64,000 nucleotides of DNA from Neurospora intermedia (taxonomy: Eukaryota; Ascomycota; Sordariomycetes; Sordariales; Sordariaceae). This document shows, piece after piece, positions 22,396 through 34,483 of the stretch. The first letter of the stretch is position 1. Every line of letters begins with the position of its first letter. Under the pieces are notes generated by a model, which made no database searches, was not told where the DNA came from, and saw only the letters and a list, made by a program, of their open reading frames with translations. The stretch is taken from contig BTPP01000004.1 in the NCBI GenBank assembly GCA_037102815.1, positions 4,588,001 to 4,652,000 of the forward strand, written 5' to 3'. A program made the translations under genes and the position numbers.

Positions 22396-24363
22396 ATGAC
22401 TGCGACCAGTCACGATCTCCCCACAAGTGGGCATGACGGTTACGACCATCGAGACCCTCGCTTCGTGAATGGACGTGTCGGTCATGGCCATAAAGACCAC
22501 TCTTCTGCAAACGGGCACGCCAGCTACGACCACCAAGACCATTCTCCCTTGAAAGAACACATCCTTCATGGCTATCTAAACCATCTCTTACACAATGGAC
22601 ATGCCACTGACGGCCAGCTAGGCAGCTTAGCGCACGATGCGAGCGATGTGGACATGTCAAGGGAATTTCTGGCTACTCTCGACACCTATAACTCTATGCA
22701 CACCGACATGAACAAAGGCCTGAACCTCTTGATGGATGTTTACCGCGACAAGAATGACAAACTCAGAGAGTATAACAAGCTCCACATGGGAATGTGGTCC
22801 CAGATTCAAGAGTATATGAAAAAGACTGAGGAGCTCCAAAACGAGATCCGCTGCCTGGAAGCAAAGAACCGGGCTCTGAGTGACGTATGCTCTTTCCTTT
22901 TCATGTCCAATGTCCGCGAGCTAACACAGGCTACACATCCCAGTCCCCCAACGCATTTGCTTGCCTAATAATTGATGGCGACGGAGCGTTGTTCCACGAC
23001 GAGTACATAATCCAAGGCGAGGAGGGTGGCCGCGAGGCTGCCCATATGCTTCATTCAGCCCTCAAGACATTCTTGGAGTGGGCCAATATGGAAGACCATA
23101 TCAAGTTCATCGTGGTCAAGATATACCTGAACGTGGAAGGCCTCTCTAGAGCCTTGATGGAGTCCGGTATCATACATGAGGACGATAAGCTCACAAAGTT
23201 TGGTCGCGGGTTTTGCCAAGCTCAGCCCTTCTTTGAGTTTATCGATGTTGGCCACGGAAAGGAAAAGGCAGATCTCAAGGCCACAAAGCACTTTGAACTC
23301 ATGGTGAACCTGAAGGATTGCAAGCGCGTGATGCTGGCTGGGTGTCACGACAATGGCTACGCCACGTCTCTTGAGGAGTACAGCAGATGGGCAACTGACA
23401 AAATCACCCTCGTGGAGACGACCCCCGCCGCAAACGGTATCGCAAAACTGAAACAAGATTTTGACTTTCAGAAATTTCCGGACATTTTCCGCTCCGAGCC
23501 TCTCTGTTTCAGGAAGCGCAACCAACAGAGCCGCAGCACCATCACGTCGTTCGGCACCATCGAGCCATTTCCTAGCCCTTCGTCAACTTATACCACAACG
23601 TTCAATGGCGGTCCTTCATCAGCCGTTCTCACGAAGAGGCCCAGCCCGCCTCCAGCTGCCGCTTTCAGTTTCGCAGCATCCAACTCAGGCGACTCTCAGA
23701 GTGAGGACAACCAAGCACCAGAAGACAAGGGCAGACAACCAGTCCTGAGCTATGCCAAGGCTGCAGGCACCCAATCTGTGGGCTATATCAAAGTCGGTCG
23801 CCTGGCTAGCAGCAACGACGTGTTGATGGGCAAATGCCGCAACCCACAACCTCCCAAGTCTGAGAAGATGTACTTCTTCCTCAACAAAGCCGAGCAGCGC
23901 GTCGATTATCCCTTGTGTAGAGCACCCGACACCAAAGTACGCGAAGAGATTGAAGAGAAAATAAGGAAGAATCGCGCCAACTTTTGTAATGGCTACCACC
24001 TGATCAATCGATGCAAGCACTTGGCTGAAAACAAACACGGTTCTTGCGATTATACCCATGGCGAGCCGCTGAGTAAGGAGGCGAAAAAGTATCTCTGGTA
24101 TAAAGCAAGAAGTGTGGTTTGCAAGAACGGAAGTGATTGCAGAGAGGATTATTGCCTTGCCGGTCACCACTGTGCCTGGGGGAAGGATTGCCGGTACAAA
24201 GATGATTGTCGGTTCAAAAAGATGCACGGTATAGATCTTGTGAGTACTCTTCTTCCCTTTGTTGGAAAAACGAAACGGATTATTGACCTAAATATCACTA
24301 CAGGAACGGTTCTATATTGTCCACGAGGGTGACCCCTGCCCGAAGCCGATCAGAAGGGTCTAG
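22396..24363 (+). CDS. CCCH-type zinc-finger protein (fungal tandem CCCH family)
   Basis: Probable RNA-binding protein. Three exons: 22396-22884, 22944-24239 and 24304-24363; introns of 59 and 64 nt, the first with GCTAAC before CCCAG. The product is 614 residues. A His/Asp/Gly-rich N-terminus (about 1-85) has repeated GH/DH motifs, followed by a coiled-coil-like stretch (about 90-163). An alpha/beta domain starting LIIDGDGALFHDEY comes next, with acidic residues placed as in NYN/PIN-like nuclease folds. Then there is a Ser/Pro-rich linker. Three Cys/His clusters lie near the C-terminus: C-x8-C-x10-C-x3-H, C-x5-C-x4-C-x3-H and C-x5-C-x5-C-x5-H. The last exon adds only 19 residues. Domain order matches a family widespread in Pezizomycotina; its cellular role is not known to me. 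Confidence 0.85.
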
Positions 24364-25096
24364 TCCTTCACTCCCACTGCATGAGTCTACCTAGGTAGGC
24401 ATGTGGGAAGATTCTGTCAGGGAGAGGAAGACGACCCGGACTTGAAAGGAAGGCATGATGCCCTTGACCTTAACCACATTGACAACAGCGGTTGGAGGAC
24501 AGCGAGGTAAAGGCCAACAAGATGCATCGAGGCAGATCTGACACACGGGTCCATTGCCGGTTGAGGATACAGCTGGCGGCCTCAGTGGTTCGTTTACACA
24601 AGGTGCATGATTCACTTTGCAAAGAATTTACGGAAGGAGTTTGTTTGGCCTGTTGCAGGTGGGGAGGGCATATGAAGGGGTCGAGTTTGTGCCGAATCTG
24701 GAAGAATCTCGTGGACAATCGAGTAACAAAGCTTTCTTAGCAGGTGCAAGGCATCGAAGCTGGAACAGACATGTTTTCGTAGTTCAACACAGATAGGCTA
24801 CAGCATGGAACAAAACAGATATGAGCTTCAACTCCTTCGGCTTGTTTTGAGGTAGAATGCGTTCTCTTGTGACTTCATCTCTAGGAGTTGGGTGCCCTTA
24901 CTCCTCTTTTGTTCTTCCCATCTCCCCTCACTGAGAAGATGGTATATCTCTACATACAGGTCTCGATATTACTCAGATACTCTCAAGATATAGCAGAAAG
25001 AAGCAAAAGGCCGCGATCCTCTGTTCTTGTTCCCTTCTCTGCGATCGTACCAAGTCCGTTCCAACCGAGCCCGACAACATGACCGCCCCGTCCGGC
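24364..25096. other. Convergent intergenic region
   Basis: Between the 3' ends of the zinc-finger gene and the transposon-split secreted-protein gene. It contains a TACCTAGGTAGG motif near 24389. Short open frames at 24391-24740 on both strands overlap and have no domain content. Confidence 0.45.
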
Positions 25097-26546
25097 TCAG
25101 GGCAGACCAGGCTTCGGAGCCTCATCCCAACTATCACCCAATCTGCGTACGTACCGCTTTCCGCGGACGCAATATGGATTACCGCCGTTGTTGTTGGCGT
25201 TGGGGGACGTGATGGTGAAGACATCGCCCTGCGGCTTGGTCCCCGTGCACGAGTTGAATAGCCCGTTGCGAACGCGGTAAGACGTCCGTCCCACCTTCAC
25301 CCAGGCCGCAACCCAGTCGTACGCGCCCGCGCGGCATTCTTTGATGCTGCCTGTTGTTGTAGACTGCTCGACCCGGAAGCCGGCGGAGATCCACCGGGAT
25401 AACTTGGCGCCAGCGGTGAAACGAACGGTCATGGAGTGAACTTGGATTTGGCCGATGCTGCATTCGCCGTTGCCGCAGTCTAGGGATTCCTTTGGTGGGT
25501 GGGTGTATGCGGTTAGCTCTGTTTTGATACATGTAGGTACCTTACCTAGAGGTACTTTGGGATCATTCGGATGAGGACTGCAAGGATTGGAGGTGGGTGT
25601 TGAGATGGAGACGAGACTTACAGTCACCTGGATGTGCTTGGGCGTCTGGTGAGGGTCCCCATCGCCTTCCCTGATTGTCGTCGGCGTCCACTGTGAACAA
25701 GGGTTATACTGACGACGCTTCTTCGAAGGTCCCTCCCCCATGTGGTTGTTGTCCTCGACCGTGAACGTCTCATTGCCGGCCAAAGAAGCCGCTTCTAGAT
25801 CCAGATCCAGTTGCTGCCACATCCTCATAGTCTCGGCAAGAGAAACTACTCGGGGGCCTCCATCCTCGTGATTTGTAGCAACCCGTGCCACCTCGGTTAT
25901 ATCGAGAGGCCCACTGGTAGGGAAGCAGTTTGGTGGTGGTAGTTGGTTTCTTTGCGCGAGGGTGGTGATGGTGTTGAGTTGCAGCATGACCTCGGGGGAG
26001 ACTTCCGGTACAGTGCAGCTGATCAGAGTCTCGGTGTCGCTGACGATGCTGTTGCACTCAATACCGCCAGAGACCTCGGAGTTTCCGCTGACGGTATAAG
26101 GCCGTGTTCGTTGCGGCAGTAGTACAGTAACGGAAGCATTTTTTTGGTGGCAGAAAAGCTTTGGGTTAGGGTTAGAAGAGATCCCCTTACTGCACTACTG
26201 CCACAACGAACACGGCCTAAGTTTTGTTGCCAAAGGTGAGGGTTCCAAAGCCATCGTGGTCGACATTGAAGGCGATAGTACTAGGCACCACGCTCTTGGT
26301 GGCCTGCTGCAGACCGCCGGTCTTGAGAGTGAGAGAGGTCGAGCAGGACTGGGTCAACATTCGAGTGTGGTCTTGGTTCCATACCTCGATGGTGGACTCC
26401 GAGGTGACCTTGTTGACTTGGAGATCAATGTTGACTACCTCTACCTGCTTAGTCTCAGAGCTGTCGCGGGACATTATGCCGTTGCCGGATAAGGGAGATG
26501 CTAGTGCCACTGGGATGGTGGCTACGATGAGGTGGAGAAACTTCAT
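25097..26546 (-). pseudogene. Secreted cysteine-containing protein gene, split by a 118-bp Guest-like element
   Basis: ATG at 26546 opens a signal peptide (about 1-16, ending VALAS). The first coding part (26221-26546) ends where the element begins; the element's first bases complete a stop codon. Beyond it the same frame resumes (from 26096) and runs to 25097, with one 132-nt intron at 25490-25621 (GTAAGT, branch GCTAAC, AG). Discounting the element, one TAA copy and the intron leaves 1197 nt, a whole number of codons (398 residues). The C-terminal domain, from SLDCGNGECSIG to the end, is Trp/Gly/Cys-rich and looks extracellular. The motif KKRRQ at mid-protein could be a Kex2-like cleavage site. 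No known function. The present allele should give only a short secreted fragment of about 109 residues. Confidence 0.75.
26100..26217. mobile_element. Guest-like miniature inverted-repeat transposon, 118 bp
   Basis: Ends are 31-bp inverted repeats starting GGCCGTGTTCGTTG, with two transition mismatches between them. They are flanked by a direct TAA at 26097-26099 and 26218-26220. Length, 3-bp TWA-type duplication and lack of coding capacity resemble the Guest elements known from Neurospora, and fit the PIF/Harbinger superfamily. The interior holds a short telomere-like GGGTTAGGGTTAG. It lies in the coding part of the secreted-protein gene. Confidence 0.9.
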
Positions 26547-28713
26547 GGTTTCAGGTACCTCTACCTAGGTTGCGGAAAATGGAGGCTTGAAAGGTAGCGT
26601 ATTTCAGTGAGTGTATTCGAAAGAAGTTGATGAGAGTGATGATGTGAAGGGTGTAGCACCAGAAGGTAGGCATCCGGTGGCCTTTTATCCTTTCCTGTTT
26701 TTCATTTCTCGTCCGGGAAGGGGGACTGACGCGGACAGCCATGGATACTACCTCTATCGAGCGATCGTAGTGTAGCATCTACAACTGCGGGCTACCAACA
26801 GTCTCGACTTACTGTTCAACGGACGTGAAAGGTGAACTTCAAGACCCATCTTTTGCTATCATCACCACAGCACAAAACAAGCAGAGCCAACGAGAGAAGA
26901 ATGCGGACTTTGAGGCTCAGCCGTGATGTAATCCGCGCCAGCTGAGTGCATTGTTGGGATCGGACAGTACCATTCTGCAAAAAGGAAGTTGTAGTGGTAG
27001 GTAGTATTTTGTCAACCAACAGAGCTCGTATTGTCTTTTTGTTGATTGAGGAACCAATATTACTGTGCGTTCTGCGCTTTAAAGATGGAGCGTCTGTTGG
27101 CTGTCCGCCGGATGAAGGTGTCTCAGGAAGGACGGGCGAGCTTGTGGGGGCCAGGCCGCAAAGTCTCCAGTTACTTGTACAAATAAAGAGACGATCATCA
27201 AAATTAATGATCATGACTGGCAGGTGCATTTTACAGAGGCTCCAAGCAGTGCTAGCTTTTTGGCGGGAAGGAACGCACACAATGCTGCGTGCACTTTCGC
27301 GTGCTAAAAGCGCTGATGAAGAAGGAACCCTCTTACATGCCCCTGGTCTCTGGTATGATCATAGAGGTAGCCAAAGACAGACGATTTCTCTACAACCTCT
27401 ACCTAGGTACCCAGTTACGGCGGCGTTGCTCGTAGGTAGGAGCCCGTCCTTTTCCCCTCGAGGTAGTGTTCTCGCTACACGTCTGATGAAGACATGCACG
27501 AATATGAGAAAACCTACGCGCCCCTTAGAGGGGCGTACCTTTACACTTATCTCCACTCTAGACTAGGGAGATCTCATGCCAGCGTATTCAAGAGTCTCCA
27601 GCTTGTGCATACAAATACCTTCAAAATATTTGAGAGTTCTTGGGAGAATTTCCAGATGCGAAAGAGCATAACATTGCCTGCCCCTGGACACACTACCTCT
27701 ACTTTCTCAAATATACGTCTGTCCAATAAGTATAGCCCAAACTGCATAGCAAACTCACAGGGGGCGGCGGGAATGAGGCTGGATGGCGAAGCCCCCCTTC
27801 CGCGGAGACAGATGAATCAATAGACGTCACGGTGGTATTCGCTAGTCGGACTAGACAACGCATAACTCCTATAGGCACTTACCGCACTCGATCAGCGCTA
27901 GGTCCCAAGCTGTCGGGTCGCCCAGTTTGGCACGGTGGGAGTGATTGGGGCGCTTACCAGCAATGCGACCTCGAAGTTTTTTTTTTTTTTTTTTTTTTTT
28001 TTCTTTTTTCGCAACAACGCTCTGGCCCCTCAGCCTCACAGTCGACATGGGGAAAGGGGACTCGTGATAGCTGTGCCGGCAAAAGGTCCACTCTTGATCG
28101 GCAAGCCCCCATGTTTCACTGACCAACAGAATCCAAAAAGAAGCAAAGAAATGTGCTCGCCAAGTACGGATGTGGCTGGGAGCAGTCAAGTTCGATGTCA
28201 TTGCATCCTTCATGTCACCTCCCCCTCCTTCCATCGGTTCTCCTACCAATGAAATCCAAAATGAAAATAGGTAAGCGTCTCAGCCATGGGTGTGGAGCCG
28301 TGAGCCTCGTGTCCTATAGTCGCTCTTCTCCTACATCATCAATACATGTCTCACTCTGCCTTCTTCACACCAATCAACCCCAGCTCATGCCAGCGTGCTA
28401 AGACTTTAATAGTCTGGTCATGCCAGCCAGCATCGTGTTTTTGGTGACCTCGAAACATGTCTCAAGTTTCTTAAGCTGCCTACCTAATCGTTAGAACTTC
28501 TTTCCCATCACGTTTTCACGGCAATACCAAGACGCTCCTCGTTTAAGAACTAAAGCAGACGGTAACTTGGTCACCCAGAGGTACATACATACCTTGTCGA
28601 TGCAAACTGACAACCACACCAGCTAGTTTCTTTCACCAAACTCATCTCCAGGTCCAACGGCGATAACGTCCAGGCCAACAACCCACAGCACTTTACCTCG
28701 GGTCGAAGCAAAG
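26547..28713. other. Intergenic region, about 2.2 kb
   Basis: Upstream of the secreted-protein gene and of the small gene at 28714. Open frames at 26816-27280 (minus) and 26946-27566 (plus) lie opposite each other and show no domain. It contains TACCTAGGTACC motifs (near 26560 and 27400), a pol III-like unit (27857-27976) and a 26-base T run (27977-28002). Confidence 0.45.
27857..27976 (+). ncRNA. Possible divergent 5S rRNA gene or pseudogene
   Basis: A stretch of about 120 bases resembles the 5S rRNA layout. It has an internal block CGCACTCGATC, then CCAAGCTGTCGGGTCG and GGTGGGAGTGAT at roughly the spacing of loop A to helix V control elements, with a short CGCAT/ATGCG pairing between the ends. 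A long T run, a pol III terminator, follows immediately. It is not close to the standard Neurospora 5S sequence as I remember it, so a pseudogene or a 5S-derived SINE is as likely. Dispersed 5S genes and pseudogenes are known in Neurospora. Confidence 0.3.
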
Positions 28714-29229
28714 ATGTCACCATCCACCCCAGCGCTAAACCAAGCAATAGCGGCCCGAGCCGCCGCCCCATCTTCCTCGTCCTCCACCACCACAAAATGC
28801 AACCACGAATCCATGCCCGACCTCTCCCAAATCCCAGGCCTCCCGCAATCCCGCTCCGTGTGGGCCATCCCCAACTGGCCCGAGTCCCTAGCGGGCATGA
28901 CAGCCTGCTGCAACCTGAAGCCCGATAACGAGGTACACGTAGCTGAGCCAGACGGATGCGCATTATGGTGTTTCATACCCGATGAGTTTCTATTCGAAAG
29001 AAATAAAGATGGAACGAATGGAAAAAGGAGGGATGGAGCGGTGGCTGCGGATGCGATGGGGCAGTGTGTGAGAAATAAGGGAAATGTGACGGGGGCGTAT
29101 ATTACTGTTTGGCAGGTTAAGGAGGGGACGGCCCCGGGATTGTCATTGGGGGGGATTGGGAAGATGTCGTGGAAGAGGGTGGTGGGGATGGGGGTTTGGG
29201 GGGTGGTTGTTTGGGGGGTTTTGGGGTAA
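28714..29229 (+). CDS. Small hypothetical protein with hydrophobic C-terminus
   Basis: 171 residues, single exon from the ATG at 28714. The N-terminal 30 residues are Ala/Ser/Pro-rich without a classical signal peptide. A central conserved-looking part contains VWAIPNWP, MTACCNL, DGCALWCFIPDEF and CVRNKGNVTGAYITVWQV, with several cysteines suggesting disulfides or metal binding. The C-terminus (about 150-171) is Gly/Val/Trp-rich and hydrophobic, like a tail anchor or GPI signal. A signal-peptide exon upstream cannot be excluded. This looks like a fungal orphan family; no function assigned. Confidence 0.6.
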   Translation: MSPSTPALNQAIAARAAAPSSSSSTTTKCNHESMPDLSQIPGLPQSRSVWAIPNWPESLAGMTACCNLKPDNEVHVAEPDGCALWCFIPDEFLFERNKDGTNGKRRDGAVAADAMGQCVRNKGNVTGAYITVWQVKEGTAPGLSLGGIGKMSWKRVVGMGVWGVVVWGVLG

Positions 29230-30096
29230 ATTTTTGAATTGGTTGTTGGGTTTTTAAGGACTGGAGAATACTTTGATGCTATTCCCAACTATCAGTCCTG
29301 GGCTTTCCATTTGGAATTGTCGTGGCAATACTTCCCTTTCCTTGGTGGTGGTGCTGGCTTCGTAGAGATAGGTAGATATTGACGTACCTCGCTATGTTGC
29401 CCGTGGCGGCGTTGTTCAGCGGGTGCACTAACACTTATATAACACATTAAGCTTTAAAGTCCCGGTGCTCCACAGCGGGAAGGAAAGCCCCGCCATGAAT
29501 TGCCCGAGGTAGAGGTACCCACCGTTCCTGAGCACAGCGGGTCCGGAGTGCGCCGGACTCGGACCCCACACCGGAATCCCCCCACACGGCGTTACTAATT
29601 TTCGATGTAAAAAGATAAGATAAGTAATCCAACAATACCTTTGTTACCTATCATGCTTATCGCGATGGAGGGGTAATTGCACTTTTTTTGCATCTTCCAA
29701 GACTTGGATCGTGGGGACTTCCAAGCAAATATGTAGCATCGAATACTCCCTCCGATCTACGGGAGGAAAGAGCACCTCAACTCGGCAAGATTTTCGATGG
29801 GAAAAGAGAAGGGAAGGCGGAGGGGAGATTGAGAATTTTCTTCCTCTTCTCCAGGTCAGGTTTCGCTTTCTTCTTTTCTTCGCAGCGAAGTTTCCCACCT
29901 CGATTCTTCAAGAGGTAGAGGTAGTAGACCTTTTACGTAATCGAAGAATCACCCATCTTCAATCCCCGGCGACCGGCGAACAGCGTATACGACGACGAGA
30001 CATACATATATCACGGCTACGACACCCGACTTCACCATCCACAATCAACCTCAACTCCGATCCAAGCTCACCACCACCATCAGCACCACCCCCAAG
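29230..30096. other. Intergenic region / nickel transporter promoter and leader
   Basis: Contains a GC-rich hairpin near 29550 (GTCCGG...CCGGAC), GAGGTAGAGGTA motifs near 29505 and 29912, and a pyrimidine-rich leader in front of the transporter gene. No gene recognised. Confidence 0.45.
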
Positions 30097-31396
30097 ATGG
30101 CCCGCCTCAAACTCCCCCATCTCCGGCTCCCACCACCCCTCTCCTACATCCCCCGCCCCGCCCTCCACCTCATCACCCTCCTCATCCTCATCAACTGCCT
30201 CGTCTGGGCCGGCGTCGGCATCACCCTGCACTACTTCCCCAAAATGATCTCGCCCGCCGTGCTCTCCTACACCCTTGGCCTCCGCCACGCCCTCGACGCC
30301 GACCACATCAGCGCCATCGACCTGATGACGCGTCGCCTGATTGCCTCGGGCCAGCGACCCGTAGCCGTCGGCACCTTTTTCAGCTTGGGACACAGCACCA
30401 TTGTCATCATCACCTGTATCGTGGTAGCTGCGACGAGCGGAGCGCTAAGAGACAGGTTCGATGGGTTTCAGCGGGTGGGCGGCATCATTGGCACGTCTGT
30501 GAGCGCGGCCTTTTTGATCATCTTGGGAGTGGGGAACGGGTGGGTGTTGTATAAGCTGGTGAAGCGGTTGCGGGTGGTGCTGAAGGAGCAGAGGGAGCGC
30601 AGAAGGAGGGTGGAGGAAGGAGAGGATTTGCGAGCCGAGGAGGAGCAGGAGGCCATGAATAACTTGCAGTTGGAAGGGGCCGGGTTTCTGGCGAGGGTGT
30701 TTAGGAGGGTGTTTGCCATTGTGGATCGGCCGTGGAAGATGTACCCGCTGGGTGTACTGTTTGGGCTGGGGTTTGATACCAGTTCCGAGGTTGCCTTGTT
30801 GGGGATTGCGAGCATTCAGGCGGTGCAGGGGACGAGCATTTGGTTGATTTTGATTTTTCCGATTTTGTTCACTGGTGAGTTTCGCCCTTTGCAAGTGGAG
30901 AAAAGATGATTGCTAACGAGATGCTACGACAGCCGGCATGTGTATGCTCGACACGACTGACGGCGCCCTGATGATGGCCCTGTACACGTCCAAGGCCTTC
31001 TCGAGAGACGTGGTGGCCATCCTGTACTACTCGATTGTGCTTACCGGCATCACGGTCGTTGTGTCGGCCTTCATCGGCGTCATCCAGATCCTGTCGCTTG
31101 CCTACAACGTGGCCGAGCCGACAGGTCGTTTCTGGGATGGGGTTGAAGCGATAGGCGATCACTACGACGTTATTGGCGGATGCATCTGCGGCTTGTTTGT
31201 CGTTGTCGGTCTGGCGTCGGTCATCATCTATCGCCCCTGGAGGAAGAAGATGGAGGACCGGATGGATGCAATGAGCATATTGGATGTCGAAAGCCCGGTC
31301 GCGTCGCCCGCTGCGGTTGCGGATGGTGCTATCAGCCCGTATGCCGATAGCCCGGTGGTTACGCCCTTGGAACGGGTTCCGCAACGGATTGTTTGA
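30097..31396 (+). CDS. NiCoT-family nickel/cobalt transporter
   Basis: High-affinity nickel uptake permease, likely plasma membrane, supplying nickel to urease; the fission yeast relative is Nic1. Two exons, 30097-30874 and 30933-31396, with a 58-nt intron (GTGAGT, branch GCTAAC, CAG). The product is 413 residues with about eight membrane helices. The family signature H-x4-DH is seen as HALDADH at 64-70, the second motif LGHST at 97-101, and a third LGFDTSSE motif follows the cytoplasmic loop. The long charged loop between helices IV and V (rich in Arg and Glu) is typical of eukaryotic members. Start in CAAGATGGCC context. Confidence 0.93.
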
Positions 31397-31939
31397 GGGT
31401 CGGCAGAATGAAGGGGTCTTGGCGAGAACACAACGAATATAAGAAGCAATTGGATATTTGACCATCTTGGCCATCAGATAGCGGCCGCGTTCGGAACAAA
31501 CTGGCAATATACGACACGTGCATCTACGGGCAGTTTCCTTCATCAAACCTGCCGCCTACAACATGGATGACCCCAAGACTTTCACATATGCGCAACCGCG
31601 ACAGCAATATTCTCCCTCACGGTGGCGATGCAATGTACAAACACGCGGAGAATTCATTGATAGTGCTCGCACGAGAAAGCCCACCAAGATGCCTACTTGG
31701 TATACGAGTCCAGATTTCACAACATCGCTCCGTGAAACCCTTCCCCTCCTTGCAAACCCAGATTGGGTTCATGTCGTGATGGACATACCAGCCAGTCATG
31801 CCGCCAGATTTCCCGCAGATTCAAAGGGTCCGTGTTCCGGTGACACGGCATATGTTTTACACTGCCGTTCCGACCCTACCCCCGTGTTGCTGTTGCGCAT
31901 CTCCATTCGACGATCAATTCGCCTTATGATGGATGCTAC
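31397..31939. other. Intergenic sequence up to the transposon target site
   Basis: Normal-composition sequence downstream of the nickel transporter. The open frame at 31518-31973 has no domain and runs into the transposon. Nothing else recognised. Confidence 0.5.
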
Positions 31940-31959
31940 GTCCCCTCAGAGTTGGGAAT

Positions 31960-32090
31960 TAGTACAGTACTAATTAGTAGTATTAGAGTACTAGACTTTA
32001 GTACTAGTACTAGTACCGCCTCAGTACTAGACTAGACTAGTACTAGTACTAGACTAGTACTAGACTCTAGTATACTAAAAATACTAATTA
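31960..32090. repeat. AGTACT-rich palindromic repeats, left subterminal part of the hAT-like element
   Basis: Runs of TAGTACTAG and similar self-complementary units directly inside the left inverted repeat. They are mirrored by the right subterminal part at 61640-61745. Confidence 0.8.
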
Positions 32091-32275
32091 TTGAAAATTG
32101 ATATTTTGGAACTGTTCGAACTATATATGTATTATGAAATAATAAATAAAATAAGAAAATAGTATTTTTACTTAGTTAAAATTTTTCTTTATTTAGTTAT
32201 AGAATTTTGATTTTAGATTATTAAAAAAGATAAAATATTTAATTAAAGAAAAATAGAAATAACATCCTAATAGTA

Positions 32276-32615
32276 TGTTAGGAACGTAGGCGAAAGGTAG
32301 GCTGGGGTGACTATGGTCGTAGCTATACGTAGGGGATAGTAAATTAGAGGTTAATTTAAAAATATATTAATAGCTATTAACTATAATAAATTACGCTTCG
32401 TTAAACCTCTTTTATACCTATACAAACTCTATTCATCCGCTAATAAGTATTGTAGAATCCTATATTAGTCTAGCGCCTTAATACGGTACTGGATTATCCT
32501 TCCTACGAGTTTAATCTAATATAGGCGCTATTATTATTAGTCCGCCGTTTCGACCGACGGAGCGGAATAGCGACCGTTAGAGTACTTTAGTATATAAATT
32601 CTTCGCCTTTTAATA
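32276..32615 (-). repeat. LTR of copy A (3' LTR)
   Basis: 340-bp LTR beginning TGTTAGGAACG as read on the plus strand. A C-run next to its inner edge (about 32623-32631) is the polypurine tract on the coding strand. Flanked outside by TAGTA (32271-32275). Confidence 0.88.
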
Positions 32616-32829
32616 CAACCCCCCCCCTTATAAGTTCTATCCTCGGAACCTCTACAATTCGTAATAAATTTTAATTAGTAGCGGAGGGCGTCGGTATTAT
32701 ATTATTATAATATTATTAAATTATATTATTAATAAAGGTATAATATTCTCGTTTACCGATTTAGTAAATTATTATTTATAACGGTCGCCGATACTATATT
32801 CCGGATATTATAATTATTTCTCTATTTAT

Positions 32830-33240
32830 AAGCCGCCCGTTAAAATATCGATATTATAATATCTATTCTTATAAATTCTAAATATAAATACGAAACCGCC
32901 CGTTAGAAGGTCGGTATTATAATATCTATTTTTATAAACTCTAAATATAGCCGTTAGAATATTAGTATTATAATATTTATTTTTATAAGCTCTAAATACG
33001 GCTGTTAGAATATTAGTATTGTAATATCTATTTTTATAAGCTTTAAATATAAATACGAAACCGCCCGCTAGAAGGTCGGTATTATAATATCTATTCTTAT
33101 AAATTCTAAATATAAATATAAAGCCGCCCGTTAAAAGATCGGCATTATAATATCCATCTTTATAAATTCTAATACAGCGAACCGCCCGCCGAAATATTAG
33201 TATTATAATATTTATTCTTATAAGCTCCAAATACGGATAT
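32830..33240. repeat. Tandem repeats of about 60 bp in copy A
   Basis: Repeated units each with CCGCCCG followed by a TATTATAATATC-like core and TTATAA...CTAAATA. The same array is present in copies B and C at the equivalent place, so it belongs to the retroelement family. Confidence 0.8.
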
Positions 33241-34410
33241 AAAACCGGTATTAAATTTAAAGAATTAATTAAATTCCCAATTATTATTACAATTAGTACT
33301 CTATAGGCGTATAAAGTAGTAAGTATCGTTTTATTTAACGATAAATATTATACTAAATTTAAAAGTATTTATAAATACCTTAGAATACTATTATAATTAT
33401 ACCCTATAATTCCTCTTATAGTCTATTTTCCGTTATTCGTATTAAACCTATCGCTATATTTACTATTACTTTAAAAATACTAATATTATTATCCCCTAGA
33501 ATTTTTCTTACCGAATATTTTCTATTATTTACGTTTATTACAGCCTATTATAATACCTAAATATAATCCCCCTCCTTACAAATTCTATCCTCGGGACCTT
33601 CGTTCCCTTTCCTCACTTCCTATAATTCTAAGTACTATCTTTATTATAAACCCCCTTATTTATATTATATTTTCTTAATTACTCTTTTATTATCCTCGCT
33701 TTATCCTTTATATTATTCCTTTATTCTAATAGTATAATTCTTAATTATTATTTCCGTTCTCCCCGCTATAATCCGAATTATATACCTTCTTACTTTTATC
33801 CTTCTCTCCTATTTCTTTATAACCGCCTTATTATTTAATTATCCCGTCTTTCCCCTCCTAACTATCGCCCTTATTTTATCCTCCTATTTATTCTTTCTTA
33901 CTACCTATATAATTACCTAATAATTCTTCTACCCTATATTATTTTATATTCGCTTACCTAGAATTATATTTATATAAAGACCTCTTCCTTTATTTATATA
34001 ATATCCCTTCCGCCTACCCTCTTTATTTCTCTTTTTCTTCCTCTTCCTATTTTTACCTTTACTATTATATCCGCCCCCCCTTCGCCTATATTCGTCCCCC
34101 CTATAGATATATACTTTACTATTATATATTTACGTATTAACTTCCGCCTCCTTAAAACGCCTAATTAATATATTTATTTCCCTTCTCTATTTTCCTTTTC
34201 CTATTCCGTCCTCCCTTTCCTCCCGCTTTATATTTATTATTAACCTTTATTTAACTATTTTCTCTCTTATTTTCTAATAATATCCGTCCCCTTATTTACT
34301 TAGGATATAATATTATTCTTATTTAAACGTTTGTAAATATTTTAACCCTAAACTTGTACGAAGTTTTTAAAAAAATTGGTTAGAATATTTGTTAAACCAA
34401 AGGTACGTTT

Positions 34411-34412
<2 letters not shown>

Positions 34413-34483
<71 letters not shown>
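34413..34483. repeat. 71-base T run in copy A
   Basis: Homopolymer in the non-coding region between pol and 3' LTR. The equivalent is 40 bases in copy B and 69 (as A) in copy C. Confidence 0.9.

Noticed and set aside
26816-27566. Overlapping frames of 154 and 206 residues on opposite strands
   Set aside because: Neither shows a domain or convincing start context, and no introns improve them.
31960-32090. Repeat clusters considered as a CRISPR-like array
   Set aside because: Units are contiguous, palindromic and without spacers, and the genome is fungal.
32826-33230. 134-residue frame with repeated YKNRYYNT-like units
   Set aside because: Translation of the tandem repeat array in the non-coding tail of chromovirus copy A.
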